The position numbers and the translations under genes are program-made. From positions 1,098,079 through 1,162,078 of the forward strand of contig JARCOQ010000006.1 of NCBI GenBank assembly GCA_029207755.1: a stretch of 64,000 nucleotides of DNA, in the 5' to 3' direction. The notes under the pieces are model-generated. The model searched no databases. It was not told the DNA's origin and saw nothing but the letters and a program-made list of their open reading frames with translations. Positions 63,394-64,000 of the stretch are shown in pieces. The stretch comes from Chamaea fasciata (Eukaryota; Chordata; Aves; Passeriformes; Sylviidae). Position 1 is the first letter of the stretch. Every line of letters begins with the position of its first letter.

Positions 63394-63534
63394 GTGAGGG
63401 GCAGAACAAACGCCTGAGACACCCGAGACGCCTCCCACGGGGGAGTTTCGGCCCCTCACGTGGAGGGTTTTGGTTCTTTGGGGGGTTTTTTTGCCTTTTT
63501 TTTTTTTTTTTTTTGAGGGGGTTGATTATGGAAG
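63394..63534. other. Intron start
   Basis: T run of about 18 nt near 63497-63514; otherwise unique. Confidence 0.55.
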
Positions 63535-64000
63535 CGTGGAATGGGTTGGGTGGGATCTTAAAGCTCATCCAGTGCCACCCCTGCTGGAATATATCCAGGG
63601 CTGGAGCCAGGCTGGGAGAGCTGGGAATGTTCCCCTGGAGAAGGGAAAAATCCAGGGAATGCTCAGAGTCCCCAGAGGGGCTCCAGGAGAGCTGGAGAGG
63701 GGCTGGGGCCAAGGCCTGGAGGGACAGGACACAGGGAATGGCTTCCCACTGGGAAAGGGGACACTGGGCTGGGATCTTGGGCAGCAATTCCTGCCTGGGA
63801 GGGTGGGCAGGGGCTGGGCTGGAATTCCCAGATTCCCAGGGGCTGCCCCTGGAACCCTGGGAATGTCCAAGGCCAGGTTGGATCCACCTGGGATGGTGGG
63901 AGCTGTCCCTGCCCATGGATGGGGTGGGGTGAATGTGCTTTTCAAGGTCCCCTCCCACCCAGACTGTTCTGGGATTCTGGGATTCTGGGATTCTGGGATT
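63535..64000 (+). mobile_element. CR1 LINE 3' portion, reaching the window edge
   Basis: It first shows a short CR1 end (GAATGGGTTGGGTGGGATCT, reversed type), then sense blocks GAGCTGGGAATGTTCCCCTG, AGGCCTGGAGGGACAGGACA, CAAGGCCAGGTTGGATCCAC, TGTCCCTGCCCATGGATGGG and the terminal (GGGATTCT)n tail at 63971-64000, the 8-bp repeat typical of CR1 ends. Confidence 0.92.

Larger units (their letters stand above)
1..64000 (+). other. EXOC6B: EXOC6B gene, internal part (7 exons and their introns)
   Basis: The whole window lies inside one transcription unit read on the + strand. Exocyst component 6B is a vertebrate Sec15 homologue. It is a subunit of the eight-protein exocyst that tethers secretory and recycling vesicles to the plasma membrane, and Sec15 family members bind Rab11/Rab8-type GTPases and Sec10. 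Seven exons follow in correct order and compatible phase, separated by introns of 8,183, 42,613, 147, 2,101, 2,177 and 1,204 bp, all GT-AG. Peptides such as RTHS/SYCSDPSLVLDLKN and VNQLFDMLLEI match EXOC6B; the paralogue EXOC6 has RAHS/SYCTDP and VNRLFDLLFEI at these sites as I remember them. The visible part corresponds roughly to residues 195-415 of the roughly 800-residue protein. 1-6299 is intron and 63394-64000 is the start of the next intron. Confidence 0.93.

Overview
The window is vertebrate nuclear DNA, almost certainly from a bird and probably a songbird. About two dozen CR1 LINE fragments, most ending in the avian CR1 3' tail, together with high GC, short GC-rich exons and GT-AG introns, point that way. 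It holds part of one protein-coding gene on the + strand: EXOC6B, the Sec15 paralogue of the exocyst vesicle-tethering complex. Seven consecutive internal exons can be placed exactly: 6300-6476, 14660-14729, 57343-57426, 57574-57620, 59722-59842, 62020-62091 and 63296-63393. They encode about 223 residues. The promoter, start codon, N-terminal exons and C-terminal exons lie outside the window. The peptides fit EXOC6B better than its paralogue EXOC6.

Layout. 1-6299 is intron with CR1 pieces, a 218-bp duplication and a CR1 reverse-transcriptase relic split by a 30-bp minisatellite. The first exon is followed by an 8.2-kb intron with CR1s, 15-bp and 20-bp arrays, two long pyrimidine tracts and an AT-rich array. 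The 70-nt second exon carries an apparent 1-nt insertion. A 42.6-kb intron (14730-57342) follows and is packed with tandem arrays of very different unit length (5, 11, 20, 24, 36/45, 51, 100, about 160, 177 and about 270 bp), CR1 insertions and one retroviral-type LTR. Five closely spaced exons then occupy 57.3-63.4 kb, with a second LTR of the same family in the opposite orientation and further arrays between them.

Adding up my own coordinates, about 23 kb of the 64 kb is tandem repeat in roughly 30 arrays. This load, rather than any extra gene, is the main oddity. Almost every long open frame in the window is a by-product of these arrays. The points most worth checking are the frameshifted EXOC6B exon, a 71-bp-arm hairpin at 32.2 kb, two satellite families nested as inverted pairs (A-B-B'-A'), a minisatellite that appears to have arisen inside a CR1 coding region, and several repeat-free islands rich in GATA, E-box or TATA-like motifs that may be regulatory. 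No bacterial system, CRISPR array, tRNA or rRNA is visible.
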